Shown: in pieces, positions 34,622 through 49,213 of the stretch
How the letters are laid out: each line of letters begins with the position of its first letter
How positions within the stretch are numbered: the first letter of the stretch is position 1
Assembly (NCBI RefSeq): GCF_027887165.1
Contig: NC_077232.1
Span: 18,182,755 to 18,246,754 of the forward strand
Length of the DNA: 64,000 nucleotides
Direction of reading: 5' to 3'
Source of the DNA: Monodelphis domestica
Lineage: Eukaryota > Chordata > Mammalia > Didelphimorphia > Didelphidae
Notes under the pieces: generated by a model
The model's database searches: none
Seen by the model: only the letters and a program-made list of their open reading frames with translations
Told to the model about the DNA's origin: nothing
Made by a program: the position numbers and the translations under genes

Positions 34622-37600
34622 TGTAAAATTTAAATCAATATCCATAAACTCCAAGTATTATATTTTATAAGATTTATTAATAATCACTTGATGTAGAAGA
34701 AATATAAGTACAAAAGTAAGAGCCTGAGTAAAGTTATGTCAGAAAAATTCTCCTGCGTGGCACCACCACCACCACTGAGTTTCTGGGAGAAGAGAGCTAG
34801 GGAGGAGCTACACAAAACTTATATCTTCCCTATGTTAGTAAATTAGCATAAATACACAAATGGGATGCTGGGAGAGATTCCTGGGGGAGCAAAAGTTCTA
34901 ATTATACAATCCCCTCTGTGATTCCACTGGGAAAATGCATGTAGAAATCTCCCAGATTTACATGCCTAGTTTTCCCAGCAAATCATTACACATAACCAAC
35001 TTATATCTCTAAAGATCTCTAACTAGAGGTACATACAATATTGTACTTTCTAAGGAGAAATTACAATAATTTGGGGATAAGAGGGAAATAAAAGAGAAAG
35101 AGAACAAAACTAATGATTGCTAGGCACATTGACAAAAAACAAAAACAAAAATAATTAGGGGGCCTTTGTCATAAGAGTGTACATTCAAAATAAATGTATC
35201 CAACCCCTCACAGTTCAATTAACTACGTCCCAAAGTTCATTCTGTATCTTTTGATGCAGTGTGTGGTTTCTGCAGGCTTCTTCATGGCACCTTCTCCAAA
35301 CACTTCACTTTCTTGATTTGGGGAGGTAGGAAGTTTCTTATACTAAAATTACTCTCAAACAAGAAAAAATTTTATAAATCTAGAATTTTATGACAATAAT
35401 ACAATCCCCTCCCCACCCCCCGAAGGGTTTGACCAACACACAGATCACCTTGGGATACATGACTGAGTTATGAGTCATATGAATCAATTGTCAAAAGAAA
35501 ATAAAAAAAACACTAAAAAAACAAATAAAAGAGAAAAAAGTAACTTCTGGATGAAACATGAATTATCAAAGTCTCATGTGTAAAAATTTCAAGGAAGAAA
35601 AAGCCCATCATAGGTCCTTAAATCAGGGTCTGATTAAAGTGATTTATGTCCCACAAACCTGTGGTAGCAATTGTAACAATGTAGCACTTACCCATTGGCA
35701 GCCAGGCCTAAAGAAAATTGCCATACCATAAAAGAAAGAAAAGGGACTAGATTTTAAAGTAAAAGGGAAATAGCATTCCCTGGTCTGATTTTCCCTTTGC
35801 CCTCAGGGATAGGGGAGCCAAAATGGCTGCCAAACTGAGGTACTTGGTAGAAGTCTGGATCTGGCAAAAGGAAAACCTGTGTCTGACATTGTCAAACAGC
35901 CACTTCCTTGAACCCCGAAATAAGATCAAGTCAACTGTCTTGGTGCAGAATCTCATCAATCCCACCAGGATTGGTTGGTCTCCTTGACCTTTTGCACTTA
36001 GGCACTATGTAGGTTAACTTTGTGCTCCTTTGAACTATGCAGTGGCTCTTTTGTGATCCCTTCTCCTGGAATCAGCCACAATCATTAATCAAAGTCCCAT
36101 AATATTTAATAATCAATGGCAGGTTTCCATAGTGTAAAGCTTTTGGGTATGCATTGACATTAGGGTTAATGGACATTTGAAACTTATCCTAGTGCAAAAT
36201 AAAAAAAAAACTATTAATACTGGTAATATGTTTGAAGTACAAAAAATGAGAGGAAAAACTATAAATACCCTATTGCACATATGAGGAAAAAAAATAATAA
36301 TTTTTTTAAATGAAAAGTTTATAATTCACATTCCATGAAAAGGTGTCAGCCAAGTAGAGGCACAATACAAAGGTTTCTCACCCCAAAATGAGAACCATTT
36401 CCTTTTTATCTTGGCCATGATCCACAGTGTGAGTTTACATAACTGTCACCAAGTAACACCTATATAAAACAGTAGTACAGGAGCTAATGCACATTCAAAG
36501 AAGTACCAAAATCCCTAAAATTATGAGTCCAATTAATAACAATAGCAAACAAACCAGCTATCATTAGGATTCATATGAGTTGCTGTGTGATATTTAAAAA
36601 AACCTTAGAAGCTTATGAATATTTGTCACAATTTCTCCAGAACTATCCCAAAAGAAGAACCTCAATTGAGATATGACTAAAAGAATCTACTACTGCCATC
36701 ATTCCAAAATTTGACAGGAGAGCCCAGAAAACCTCTATACTGCTAATGAAGACCTTTTAGGGTCTAAAATGTCACCAAGAATGTAGATCATTCTGGTGGA
36801 AGGGTAGAGTAAGTCAAAGAGTTACAAATATATACAAATATAAAAACCCATCTAGGGGTTACAAAGCTCCCCTGGGAAAACCTTGTCACATCTGAGATGC
36901 TATTATGACCCATCACTTGATAGCCAAGTTCTTTGGGAAACCTCCCTCCTCTGGTATGAGACTGTAACAGTCATAAAAAGCATGTATTAAAATGTCACAT
37001 CCATTGTAATGTGGAGGTGAGGATCAGTATTTGTGAGGATCAGAAGTGAAAATCACTTCTGATGTCTCATCCATTACATTTTTATAAATGCAGAGGTGGG
37101 TAATAAAATAGTACTATTGAACTTCACTTCAATTACTAAATGGACCCTTACCAACTCAAAGGTAGGCAAATGATTAGTCAGAGGTAGTGGTGCTCCTAGA
37201 TGTCTGAAAAGCACTTCTGAAGTCCCCTTAAAATCAATGTAAATGTTTAGGTCATTAAATTCTTCAAAGGTTGTATACATGTTGTAACCAGTTTGATGGA
37301 GTCCACCCATCATCATTAATGTGACAATTAACAAAGGCCAAAAGGAACAAAATGCCATTAAGGCAACATGTGACCTCAATGGATCTGGTGACAAACCCAG
37401 CATACATAAGGACCTATGGTTTTGCCACTGAAAAAGGTTTGTCCAAGTTGTTTATGGACTTTCATAATAGTATTTTTCTCCAGGTCAGTCATGTGGTACA
37501 AATAAAGACAATGCAATAGAACAAACAAAATAGCAAACAACCAAAACACAGTAGATGAAAATGACTTAGTGTAACAGAAGATATTAGATTAAATTAATTT

Positions 37601-38788
37601 GTGAACTTAAAAAACCAAAATTAAATCTTAAAACAAACATTCATCAAATACAATATATGTGATAGGATAAAGGCACTGAATTCAAGAGTCCTTTTCTCCA
37701 ATTCTGATAGCTGCATTACAGAGACTTCTTCATTATCTAGAGGGGAACAAACTGAAACATTTAAAATTGATAAGGCAAATGGAGTCTGAAAAGACTTAAA
37801 ATTCACCTCCAGACTCATTTAGGTTCAGACTGGGCAGGCCAAAATGATAAGGGGGTGTAGGGAGATGAATCTCCCCTCTGAATCTTGAGATTACTTATGC
37901 TATCAATTGCAAGGTATCCAATCAGTACTCCCAGGAATGGTAGTAAGAAAAGACACCCCAAAACTTTGAGTTGTGCAATCTCTGTTATGCTCTCTAGGAA
38001 TGGAAGCTGTTTGAGATAGGCACCATGAACTGGACCATGATTGCAATTCTACTTCCTGTCCATAGGTGGCACTACCCTATTATGCATTGGCTAGTAGTAA
38101 AGTTAAAAAGTTTGGAAGTATAACCTTCCTTCCCCTCCCCTCAGGTGTAAAAACCAGTGGCCCCATGGCACATTAGTCCCCACCCCCACAGCCAGGAGCC
38201 TGGAAACCCCCCTGGGTTAGTCACACTGGGGTTGGAATGGATAGCATGGAAAGGTTTCTCTAGGCTGTGTTCCCCTGTTGAAAAGTAGCTAGTGCAGGCT
38301 TGAGACCCATGTGGGGAGTGGGGGGAGGGAGGCAAAGGGGATTTATGTCTCACCTTTTGTGCAGAAAAAAGAAGGTGCTTCCAAAACACCTTTCAGACCT
38401 TTGGGCAAACAGCAGTGAGAGGGAGGAGTGAGGGGAGCAATGGCACGAACTGCAGTAGCTTACAGCTTACAGACAGCAGAAACAGTAGCAGCAGCAGCAG
38501 GAGCAGTGAGGGCAACAGAGGCATTTAAAACTAATCTGTCTTTATGATAGGAGTAAAGGTCCTAAACTCCAGTCTTCTGATCTCCAACACTGTAAAATTT
38601 AAATTAATATCCATAAACTACAAGTATTATAAATTCTCCTGCCTGGCTCTCACCCAACCTCCACATTTCCAGGAGAAGAGAGTGAGAGCAGAGCTACATA
38701 AAACATATCTTCCCTATGTTAGTACATTAGTGTAAATATGTAAATAGGATGCTGGGAGAGTTCCTGGGGAGCAAAAATTCTAATTACA
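34622..38788 (-). mobile_element. short endogenous retrovirus with both LTRs (ERV-B, fossil)
   Basis: The 3' LTR is 34622-34908 and the 5' LTR 38591-38788. Both start tgtaaaattt and end with aca on the plus strand, and a 4-base direct repeat agtt flanks the whole (34618-34621 and 38789-38792). A polypurine tract lies next to the 3' LTR (34909-34925, antisense) and AATAAA is in the 3' LTR near 34671. The interior shares its 3' half with ERV-C and, by that link, is gammaretrovirus-like. Gag and pol motifs were not recognised. The two LTRs are clearly diverged, so it is old and broken. Confidence 0.72.
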
Positions 38789-39044
38789 AGTTCCATGTTG
38801 CAGGACCATTCAGGAAAGAAATTGGTACCCACTGGTGAATCTTTAGGGTGGGTTTTCTGATGAAGGAAATTCAATTTGCCTGATAAGTCAGGAGGTAGAG
38901 ACATCTGGGAAGTAGAATAACCGAACAACAATTTCTCCTAAGAGTTTCTTTAGGGGCAATTTTTCTGGCCAAGCTTATTGACTGCACCATGGAATTTCTT
39001 TTTTTAATAGTTCACACATACTTTGCCAAACTAAAAAAAAAAAA

Positions 39045-39450
39045 AACAACACATAGAGCTACCAACATAGTTGATGAAACAAATCTTTAATCAGGATAAG
39101 GAAAAGAATACATTTATGGCTACCACACAGAGGCATACTATACATACTACACAGTGCCAAGCTCTATGGCTCTGGGAACACTATCTCTAGGGGAAACCAA
39201 GATTGGGATTTTTCCATGAAACTAAAGAATTTGGTATTATATTAATACCTTAGGGAATATATTCAAGGAAAGACAATTGACTATTTATATAGAGGTTTGG
39301 GAAAGAGATTATAGGCTGAGCTTAGAGTACCTGGGAGGCCTAAATGCAATGAGAGAAATTAAGAAAACAAAAAGGGTGCTTAAGATTTGCCTATATCCCT
39401 CATATCCAGGGTGATCCATGATACTGTCAATCAGGGAGTTTCCTGAAGGC
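39045..39450 (-). mobile_element. LTR-like repeat of the second local family (fossil), inverted copy
   Basis: The reverse complement matches 33166-33680 in order (atcctgattaaagatttg, gtggtagccataaatg, tgagagaaattaagaaaac antisense). Confidence 0.45.
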
Positions 39451-41154
39451 AAGTTCCCAAGGACAAGGATAATTTTGGAGTTTCATAAAATAAGATTTCA
39501 ACTTCTGGCACTGTTAAAGCATGAAGAACTTCTATCTTCATCAGGGATTGGATCTTATAGGTCAACAGTCAAGGTTCATAGGATGGACCATCAGGGTCTG
39601 TATTCATCTGATTGCAGAAGCATTGGCTATATAATCAGTTATTCTTAGGCATACTTGGATCCATGGATTTATTGAGCAATTGTTCCAGTGCCACCACTCC
39701 CTTGGGACAAAATGCTGACTTGGTTACCACCATCTAATTGCACTCTCCAGCTTTGTCCCAGTTTCTCTAATCTTCTTACATCTTATTGCTCATATATAAG
39801 CTTTTATCTAGTGATGATGAGGGAGAGCTTTGAAGTAAAACCCTGGATTGGGACAGGTGCCCCTTTCAGGAATGACAGACTCCATTAGTTAAGCTTAAAA
39901 ATAAAAGGAGATTTATTAAATTGAATGTAACTTGAATTATTAAATTAAATGGTTAGGAGGCAGGAGTTAGTGGAATACTGGATCCCTGAGGAGATGGAGT
40001 TTGGGATATTTATACCCTCTTGTCAACAGGATCTACATGACCAGTGATGAAGAAATTGGAGGATGCTACTATGTAATCAGGAATGGGGTTATGTTTTGTG
40101 TCTGGAGGGTGCAAAGGATGTCTTGTGATATTTTATGTCCTGAAGGCAAAAGGGATGACCTGTGGAGTTCAAGGGACGATTAGATGTCTTAGATATAAAC
40201 TGATGTTTATCAGAGTAGAACTGTATTCATAAGAGAACTGGGAGAGAAATGTTCCTTTCAGAAACCTTTATCAATTTTCTGTTGCTCAAGGTCACCTTCC
40301 CTCCATTCTACAGGAATGGGAGGGAAAAATAAATTGCTTTTTGACTTGGAATATCTCTGGGGCTTGGGGATGCCCAGAGGAAGCCCTGGGTCTCATACCA
40401 GTGAAACAGGCCTTTTGGCTGTTCTAGAAATGAGGCACTTTATATCTCATCTACAAACATTATCTCTGCCTATCTTCCACTCCTGGAAAGCTATCCCTCC
40501 TCCACTCTGACTACCTGGTTTCCTTTAAGTCCCAAATAAATTGTCACTTCTTATAGTAAACCTTCCTCAATCGCTCTTAATTCTAGCACCTTCTTTCTGT
40601 TTATCACTCCCCAATTCCTTGTATCTGATTCTTTTATCCACTTCCATTCAGACATTTCTTTTGAAAGAGGTAAATGAATTCAAGCTGCATTAAAAGTCAC
40701 TTACCTTGAGGCTCAAGCAGGTTGTCCCATCCTTTTCCTCTTTTTATAAGTTCTATCCAGTGACGTTAGCATGTCTCTTGCCTACTGAATTCATGACTTT
40801 GATTTCTTGAATCTTCTAAATGCAGCTATATTCTTTGTATACCATGTGCAAGTTTTGATATCAACAGTTAAATTTACCCACATTTTTCTTAGCAATCAGG
40901 GATATATCTCCACAGATTTACATGTTATTTTATATTTTGATGAGCAGCAGAATGAGGATCTCTGGGTTTCTTAAGAGAAGCCTTTTTTCCTTGATGTTCT
41001 CATATTTGTAAAACTCTTCCCCCTATGTCCTGGTCATGAAGTATGGAAAACCTTTTCTAACTCTTTTTAAACTAACAATTAGAAGATTAAAGTGAGGTCC
41101 AGTGCTATCCCATAATTATTTTCTTAATTAGTTTTGACCACCTTGTTTTGTGAA
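39451..41154. other. repeat-derived stretch, no host gene seen
   Basis: The region 39830-40330 has an LTR-like look (AATAAA antisense near 39912, tataccctcttg near 40010). The region 40455-40640 (ctggtttcctttaagtcccaaataaa, cttcctcaatcgctcttaattc) is an old LINE 3' end of L2/L3 type. The rest is unassigned. Confidence 0.35.
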
Positions 41155-41535
41155 ATAGATCCTTGTCCCATGGGAACTTGCTTTCAGGAAACTCCCTGAC
41201 TGACCCTTGTCCTAGGCTGAACAATACTTCATGGGGCACCTTGGATATGAGGGGTAGATATAGGTAAATCTCAAGCATCCTTTTTGTCTTCTAAGTTTCT
41301 CCTATTATATTTAGATCTTTCAAGTACCCTACATAAGATACCCAAGTATCCCTCCTTAATATATTTTCAAAGGTATAAATATAACTCTAAGTTCTTCATT
41401 TCAATGGAAATTCCCATTCTTGGTGTTTTTCTGACAGTGTTCCCATATTCTCTGAGTTGGTTCCGTTTGGTGGTTGTCCATAAGTGTATTATTTCCACAA
41501 TTATGGATTTCTCATGTTTTCTTTTCCAGCAATGA
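41155..41535 (+). mobile_element. LTR-like repeat of the second local family (fossil), copy 3
   Basis: It matches 33166-33680 in the same orientation (gatccttgtcccatgggaact, gaaattcccattcttgg, tggttgtccataagtg). A further partial copy, 41875-42110, ends where the LTR of ERV-C begins. Confidence 0.45.
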
Positions 41536-44500
41536 AACTATGTGAGAACCAGCCTATTGTGGAAGAAGAAAAAGGTCATGAAAGCTTACCTTGAACCCAC
41601 AAGACAGTCTATAAGATGGAGTAAAATGGGATAGTTTTGCTGTTGTAAGATTTTGCCAAAGTGGAGTGCTTGACTTCTTGGCCAATTGTCAATGCACAGT
41701 TGCAGATAGGGAGTGGTCCTTATCTCAGCCCCTGTCTCCCGCCCACCTTTGGTGAACAGAGAACCATACTCGGGGCCTCCTGGACATATTACTTTTGGTT
41801 TTTGCTATGGTCAATTGGGGAAATCCTTTGACCAGAAGTGGAAAATGACAACCTTGTTTTCTTTAACCCTCATTAGATCCTTATCACCAGTAAGCTCTTC
41901 TTGAAATCCCCAGATTCACCCTTTTCCTAGGCAGAACAGTCTGAATTGATTATCAATTGCTTTAACCTAGCTCATAGAAATTTTATTCAGCCTCAATGAA
42001 CTGAATTTGTAGGAAGACATCTTAAGCATATTTTGGATCTATTCTAGACAGGATTAGCTGATACAACCTAATCTTAAGTACCTTTGTTGTCCTCTTAGTT
42101 TCTGCTTTTGTATATATTGTAAATTTTAAATTTAAATCAATAACTCCAGGTTCTTATTTTCCATGGAGTCTTATTAATTATTACTCAAGAAAGGGAAGGC
42201 AGATTAAAGCCTAATCTAACCTAATTCACCACATGTGTGGATTCTCATGCCTAGCTCTCAGCCATGTTCTCCAACCTCATTCCAGGAAGTAGAGAAAGGG
42301 GGCAATGCCACACCAAAACTTTTATCCTCTATCACCCACACACATGTGTATTCACATACATTCATGCAGCATAAGGATGCAAATGGGATATTGAGTAAGA
42401 CAAGTTGGGTCAGACAAGCCTTGGAGAGTGAATTCTATCTACACAACCCCCCCATGATTCAATTGGGAGGCTAGTATGTTGAAATCTCCCAGATTTACAT
42501 GCCTAGTCTCCCCAAAGAATCATTTCAAATAACCAGCTTATATCTCTAAAGATCTCTTACTAGAGTTACATACAATATTGTACTTTTTAAGGGGAAATTA
42601 CAATAATTCAAGGACAAGAGGGAAATAAAATACAAAGAGAGCAAAACCAATGATTGCTAAGCATATTGACAAAAAAAAAAAAACAAGTAGGGGGCAATCC
42701 CTTTTGGCATAAGAGTTTACATTCAAAATAAATGTGTTCAAACACCCTCAGTTCAATTCACTATATCCCAAAGTTCATTCTGGATCTTTTGATGCAGTGT
42801 ATGGTTTCTGCAGGCTTCCCCATGGTGCCTTCTCCAAACAGTTCACTTTCTTGATTTAGAGATTTAGCGAGTTTCTTTTCCTGAAATTATTCTCAAATTT
42901 TTTTTGTAAATCTTGAATTTTATAAAAATTATACAATCCCCTCTGAGGAGGGAGTTGACCAACACCCAGATCAACCCAGGATATATGTTTGTGTTACAGG
43001 ATACATAAATCAATTCTGAAAGGAAAACCCAAAAGCATTTAAAAAACCCAAATAAAAGAGAAAATTAAATTTTGGGGGAAAAATTCTCAAAATATATGTA
43101 TCTAAAAATTCTAAGTAAGGAAGAATACTACCATAACAGATCCTTGAATCAGGGCCCAATTAAAGTGATATATGTCCCACAAGCTTGTAGGACAATTGTA
43201 GCAATTATGCACCTACCCAATCAACAGCCAGGACTACAGAAAATTACCATAGTATGAAAGAGAGGAAAAGGACTAGATTTGGGATAAAAGGGAAGTATCA
43301 TTTCCTGGTCTGATTTTACCTTCAGTCTCAGGGAGAGGGGAGCCAAAATGTCAGCCAAACTGAAGTACTTGTTGGAAATCTGGCATGAGGGAATCCTGCA
43401 TCTGACATTGACAAACAGTCATTTCATCAAAACCCAAAACAAGTCCTCTGTCTTGGTGCAGATTCTCATCAATCCTATTGGGATTGGTTGGTTTCTTTGG
43501 CCTTGTGCTTCTTGGCACTGTACAGTGGCTCTTTTGTGATGCCTTCTTCTGAAACCAGACACAATTATTAATCAAAGTCCCATAATATTTAATAATCAAT
43601 GGCAGGTTTCATAGTATAAAGCTTTTGGGTATGCATTGATATTAGGGCTAATGGATATTTTAAATTTATTTTATTGCAAAATCAAAAAACTATTAATATT
43701 GGCTACATGTACTTCAAGTACAAAAATAAGAGAAGAAAATTGAAATATCCTATTGCACATAAAAGGAAAAACTATGATAAAATGTCTAAAAATAAAAAAA
43801 TTCAGAGTTTACGTTCCATGACAATGTGTCAGCCAAAACATTGTCCAACTTGTCTATGGAATTTTATCTCCAGTCCAGTCATAGGAGGAGTAAAAATCAA
43901 AACAATGGAACAGAATATATAGCTAATAACAAAAACACAGTAACTGAAAGTGACACAGTGTAATGTAATATTTAGATAAGATAAATATGTTAAATTAAAA
44001 ACAAAATTAATTCTTAAAACAAACAATTACCAAATACAATAAGAGTGACAGGATACAGTTACTCAGTGTCTATAGAAGGTACCCATTTTACATGTGATCA
44101 ATGAATCAGAGTCCTTTTCTCCAATTTTGGTAGTTGTTGGAGTGGTTAACAGGACTTGGAACAGACCTTTCCAGGCAGGCTGAGTTTCTCCAGTGCACTG
44201 TAAATTCTCTTTATACACCTTGTCTCCTGGGTGTAGGTCATGGAGTTAGAAATCTATAGGCCCTGGATTCATGGGGTTCTCACAATTTGATCTGAAAGTC
44301 CTGTATATATGAAACAATGGATTTGCCCCCCCCCCACCCACTCTCCAGTAATGATGTGTATGCAAGAGAAAAAGGCTTAGCCAGCATGGGGGGTGGGGTG
44401 TCCAAAAAGCATTTCAAATTTCAAATGGTGAGATGTATAGATGTCCCCTGGGGCTGCTTCAAAGAGGGCTAGGAGGAGAATTTCAGGTCATTTTAAATGG

Positions 44501-45153
44501 GTCCAAGTGCACAATTTTTCAATCATAGTTTTAAGATCTCTATTCATTCTCTCAACTTGGCCTGAGCTCTGGGGATGATATGGTACATAGAATTTGGGAG
44601 TGATCTCCAAACAAGAATAAATCTGAGACAAAACCGAATTGGTAAAATGAGTTTCTTTGTCTGAAGCAATTTGTGCTGGCAGGCCAAAGCAAAGAAAAAT
44701 AGCTTTTAAGAGCACCTTGGCAAAAAAGCCACTATTGCTTGGGCTCTAGGAAATGCTTCTGGTCATCTGGTCAGCTGATCCACTATGACAAAACAAAATT
44801 TATAAGGTCTAGCCTTTGGCATAATGATAAAATAAATTTGGAAATGCTAAAAAGGTGTGTAAGCTAGAGGATGCTTATCAAAAGCTTTGCCAGGAAAGGC
44901 ATACTGATTATAGGATTGACAGATGGGGCAGGCTGCAAACACTTTAGAGGCTATTGTAGTTATACCAGAGGCTATCCATACTTTTTTAACTATTTATTTT
45001 AGGGATATGATTACCCTAGATGTTGATTTGGGATATTATAAATATCTACTAATTATAGTAGTTATAGATCAAGTTCTTTGGTGGAGGTGATTTCTTTGGT
45101 TGACAGTTTGAAGCTGACTGAGTTTGGTTGTTGGAAAATCCTACTAGAAACTG

Positions 45154-45154
45154 G

Positions 45155-45186
<32 letters not shown>

Positions 45187-45188
45187 GT
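45154..45188. repeat. (AT)n microsatellite
   Basis: AT repeats are interrupted twice by GT. Confidence 0.75.
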
Positions 45189-46211
45189 AAACTAATTTAT
45201 TTATAACTATAAGAGTTTGGAGACATGAAAAGGAAAAATAAAGTATTTCATATGTTTATCATTATTCTAAAAATTTCTGACTAATCCCAGACCCAACTTG
45301 AAACTTTGCAAGAAGTTGCTTCTGTTTGGAAATTCAGACCTGCTCTAATCCTCTTTATTGTATCTAAATACAAATTTTCTATCTATATAAATCTACTCTA
45401 ATTTAAGTATTATAATTTATCTTCAATTTAAATCAGCTTCCCAGTCTCTTCACTCCAGCCTCCAAGCTCAAATTACTGATAGGAAATTCTTCACTAAGGT
45501 CACACTCAGATGTTGATCTCTCCTTCCCCCACTGGTCAGACCAGGGAAAAGCAACCTGAACTTTTTGTCTATGTCAGTTATTCTTTGTCCAATTTCTTCT
45601 CCCCTCACATGATGTTTTTTTCAAAACCTACTGTCTCCAAATTTCCCTCAAACTTCAAGGAAATTCTTCACCTCCTTACCCTTCAGAGGATAACCAAGAG
45701 TCACAGTTAACCTCCAATATTCCCAGTCTGAGTAAATCTGGGAATATTCATTAAGGGACTTCATGAAGATTTCAGTTAGTTTCTTAAGGTAAAATCTTTA
45801 AATCCTCTCTCTTCCTAGTTGGACACATTCTTATTATAGTTAATTTTATGGTTTGACTGAATATATTTAATTTGTCATCAGGGATTTAATGTCTAAATGC
45901 CAAAAATGAATTACTAAAGTAAAATGAAATTTATGGTAGTTTATTTTACAATAGAAGGAAGATATTAAAGAAGAGAGAAAAGGGGAGAGAGAGATAGGGA
46001 GAGCTCTGACATCCTCTGAGTCAGATAGCAATTCTAAGGCCCCAGTCAGGCAAAAGGAGTCTCAAGACGATGGGTCTTTCCTGGAGACTGATGAATCCAG
46101 AAGGCCAAGGAAGGAAGTCAGCCTTTACACTCACCACATGTCAGTTCAATCAGCAAGATCCTTTATCAGCCATCAACTCCAGCAGGCTCCACTATGAGTG
46201 TGTGTCTCTTT

Positions 46212-46300
46212 CAAACTCCAAGTGTCCCTCTTCACTCCAAATCTCTCTTCACTCCAAGTGACCCTCTTCACTCCAAGTATCTCTCTTCACTTCAAGTGTC
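46212..46300. repeat. minisatellite with about 17-19-base units
   Basis: About five units of the form cttcactccaagtgtccct follow each other with small changes. The open frame across it is a by-product of the repeat. Confidence 0.75.
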
Positions 46301-49010
46301 TACTTCCCTCTGGGTGTCTCTGTTTCCACTTTTAAGGACCTTTTTCTCTTGTGTCATTACCCCTAAATTTTTATGTCTACCAATCACAGTCGACGCTCCA
46401 CTCCAGGACTGTTTACTCTTTCACAAGTGGGTTACACACCTCCCACTCAGTGTATGAAATGGGTGTTCACACATTTTTGTGTTTAAAATCTAAAATGGGT
46501 AGATCTCCATAATCAGCTTTAAGTATTATGCTTACACATTGGGGATTAAAATCTAAAAATAGACAAGGGATTACAATTTAATCTTCACAATCAAGGAAGA
46601 GCTAAGAACCTTCATTGGTACAATCAGGGGAAAGCCAAATCGAATCTTCACATAAGAGACCTTACTAATTAACTCAGTTTACTAATAAATTCTTAATTAA
46701 CTAATGAGTATTCCATTACATAACAGAGTCTACAATGCCCTGGGTGGCAAAGTGACCATTTTTTGTGAATGGAGAAGCATATTTCCCTTCAGATGGCACC
46801 CATACCACATTGATCTATTTTGCTTTAAACTTTTGTTTCCATTTTTCCACTTCATGTTCATTGTAAGAAAGGAATAAATTTGAGTTGTTACTAGTTGCCA
46901 AAGTTAAAATTAATTCAGGTCCATCAGAGGCAATGAGCTTCATGCAGCATCTGCTCAGTGGTTCCTTCTAGAAACAGGGCCAGTGCCACCTGTATGGGCA
47001 GAGAAATGAACCACAACTAGTGCTTCAGGGAACTGGAGAGCAGAAAGCACTTCTTTAATGATTTCTGCGTTTATGATATTTTCCAGCTGAAGTTACAAAC
47101 TCACTTTGGAGTCATAGCATATAAACTGCATGACAAATCCCAAATGCATATCTGAAGTCCATTCGAGTTGTTACCCTCTTATCTTTGGCAATTATATAGG
47201 CATGTTTTAGAGCTATTAGTTCTGCACTTTCAGTAGTTACATTTGAGGGCAGTGAAACTTACAACACAGTGGCAAATTCTGTGACTCCAGCAGTTCCAGT
47301 GTAGCATATGCCATCCCTCATGAAAGAAGAACCATCAGTTAATAAAACTAAGTCTGGATTGTCTAAAGGAGTGTCCAGGAGATTATCTTCAGGTTTTTTA
47401 GCCATGGTAAATCTGGAAGCAAGATTTCAGGATTAAGTACTGTACAGCATTTTAAGGTAATAGTAACATTACCTAACAAGGTTACCTTCATGCCTTTAGA
47501 GTTTTTGATTAGAAAATGTCTGTTTTCTATGCCTTAGCAATAATGTTTTGACTTCATATGGGCACATTATGGTTAATGGGCACCCAAATACTAAATCAGC
47601 AGATGTATTTACTAACAAAGCTGTGGCAGATACACCTATAAGACAGAGTGGGGCTCCTAAAGCTATTGGGTCCAGCTGGGCTGAATAATAAGCAACTGGA
47701 TGCTGCACAGGTCCCAAAGTTTGAGTTAAAACACTGGAAGCTACCCCTTTCTGTTCATGTACATACAAAGTAAATGGCTTTTTGTAAATTGTAATGCATT
47801 AAGCAGGAGAATAGAGGATAGTCTGTTTTAATTTTGAAAGAGCTGACAGGTGTTCCACCTCTAATCTAACTGGTTCAGGGACTGAATTTTTTGTCAGAGC
47901 TTTAAGGGGCTTAGTGATTTCTCCATAGCAAGAGATCCACTGTCTGGAAAACCCTGTTGCTCTTAAAATGGCCCTCAACTATTTCTTAGTGGAGCAGGTA
48001 CTCAATTTCTGAATATCTTCAATGTGCTTAGGGGAAATGGAGTGGGCACAAGTAATTAAAATAAACCCTAAATATTTCACTTTGGGGAGACACCACTGAA
48101 CTTTTGCTTTTGAGCTCTTGTGCTTCTCTTATGTAACTCTAATAGGAGATGTTTGCTATCTTTCTGGAACACTATGGCATTTGGTCTGACCAAGAGCAAA
48201 TCATTTACAAATTGCATCAAACAGCTATTCTGAAAAATATTCACTAAATCCTGTGTTAAAATTTTTTAGAACAATATAGGACTGTCCATGAACCTTTGTG
48301 GTAGCTAGGACCAAGTCTAAATGAACCTTTACAGGTGAAGGCAAATATATTCCTGGAATTTTTATGAATAGGGATTGAGAAGAATACTGAGCACAGATAT
48401 AGCACAGTAAAATATGGTGCTGTGCTGGGAATAGAGGAAATAATTGTGGCTGAGTTTGGAACTACAGGGAGCCTTTTTTGGACATGATTATTTACAGCCT
48501 TTAAATCTTATACAAATTGATAGGTTTTCTATTGGTGCCTAATTTTGGCTTTTTTACAGGTAGGGTAGTTTTATTATATTCAGATTTGCATGGAATTATT
48601 ATTCCTTGCTCAATTAATGAATCTATCACTGGGATAATTCCCTCAATTGCCTCTTTTGATAGAGGATACTGAGGAATGGAACCACCTTTTGTCTTAATTT
48701 GAACAGAAACAGATGATTTAAGTAGGCTTACATTGGAAGAGGATGTGGCCCAGAGAGACTCAGGTATATATCAGCTGGGATTTCAAAGGAGGGAGACTTC
48801 TTCACCTCCTGACAGTCTAAATAAGTACAGGGAGAACATTTAAATATTCCTCAGGCAATTATAGTGTCATAGAGCCATCTTGAAAGCATGTTATTGTGGC
48901 TCTAAGTTTGCATTAAAAGGAAAGAATTTTCTACTGATAGGGGTGCCACAGACATCATTTGAGGGAAAAGCTTTGGGACTTTTATAGGTGCTCCTGATAC
49001 ATGTACTAAA

Positions 49011-49213
49011 TTAAAAAAAACTTTACCTTCTGTCTTGGAACCAGTACTGTGTATTGGTTCCAAGGCAGAAGAGTGGTAAGGGCTAGGCAATGGGGGTTAA
49101 GTGACTTGCCCAGGGTCACCCACCTAGGAAGTGTCTGAGGTCAGATTTGAACCTAGGACCTCTTGTCTCTAGGCCTGACTCTTATTAATCTACTGAGCTA
49201 CCCAGCTGCCCCA
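49011..49213 (-). mobile_element. SINE1 inserted in the ERV-C protease region
   Basis: The antisense SINE1 body ctttaccttctgtcttggaacc to ctgagctacccagctgcccc is nearly complete, so it is younger than the provirus it interrupts. Confidence 0.88.

Larger units (their letters stand above)
44970..46720. mobile_element. insertion inside ERV-C, LTR-like in part (fossil)
   Basis: This stretch separates the integrase part from the RNase H part of ERV-C. It includes a candidate LTR at 45890-46720 (tgtctaaat...ccattaca) with a minisatellite inside. The left part, 45190-45800, is unassigned. No direct repeats were confirmed. Confidence 0.4.

Noticed and set aside
46194-46457. Open frame of 87 codons
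   Set aside because: It arises from the minisatellite and has repeated Ser/Leu text without family features.
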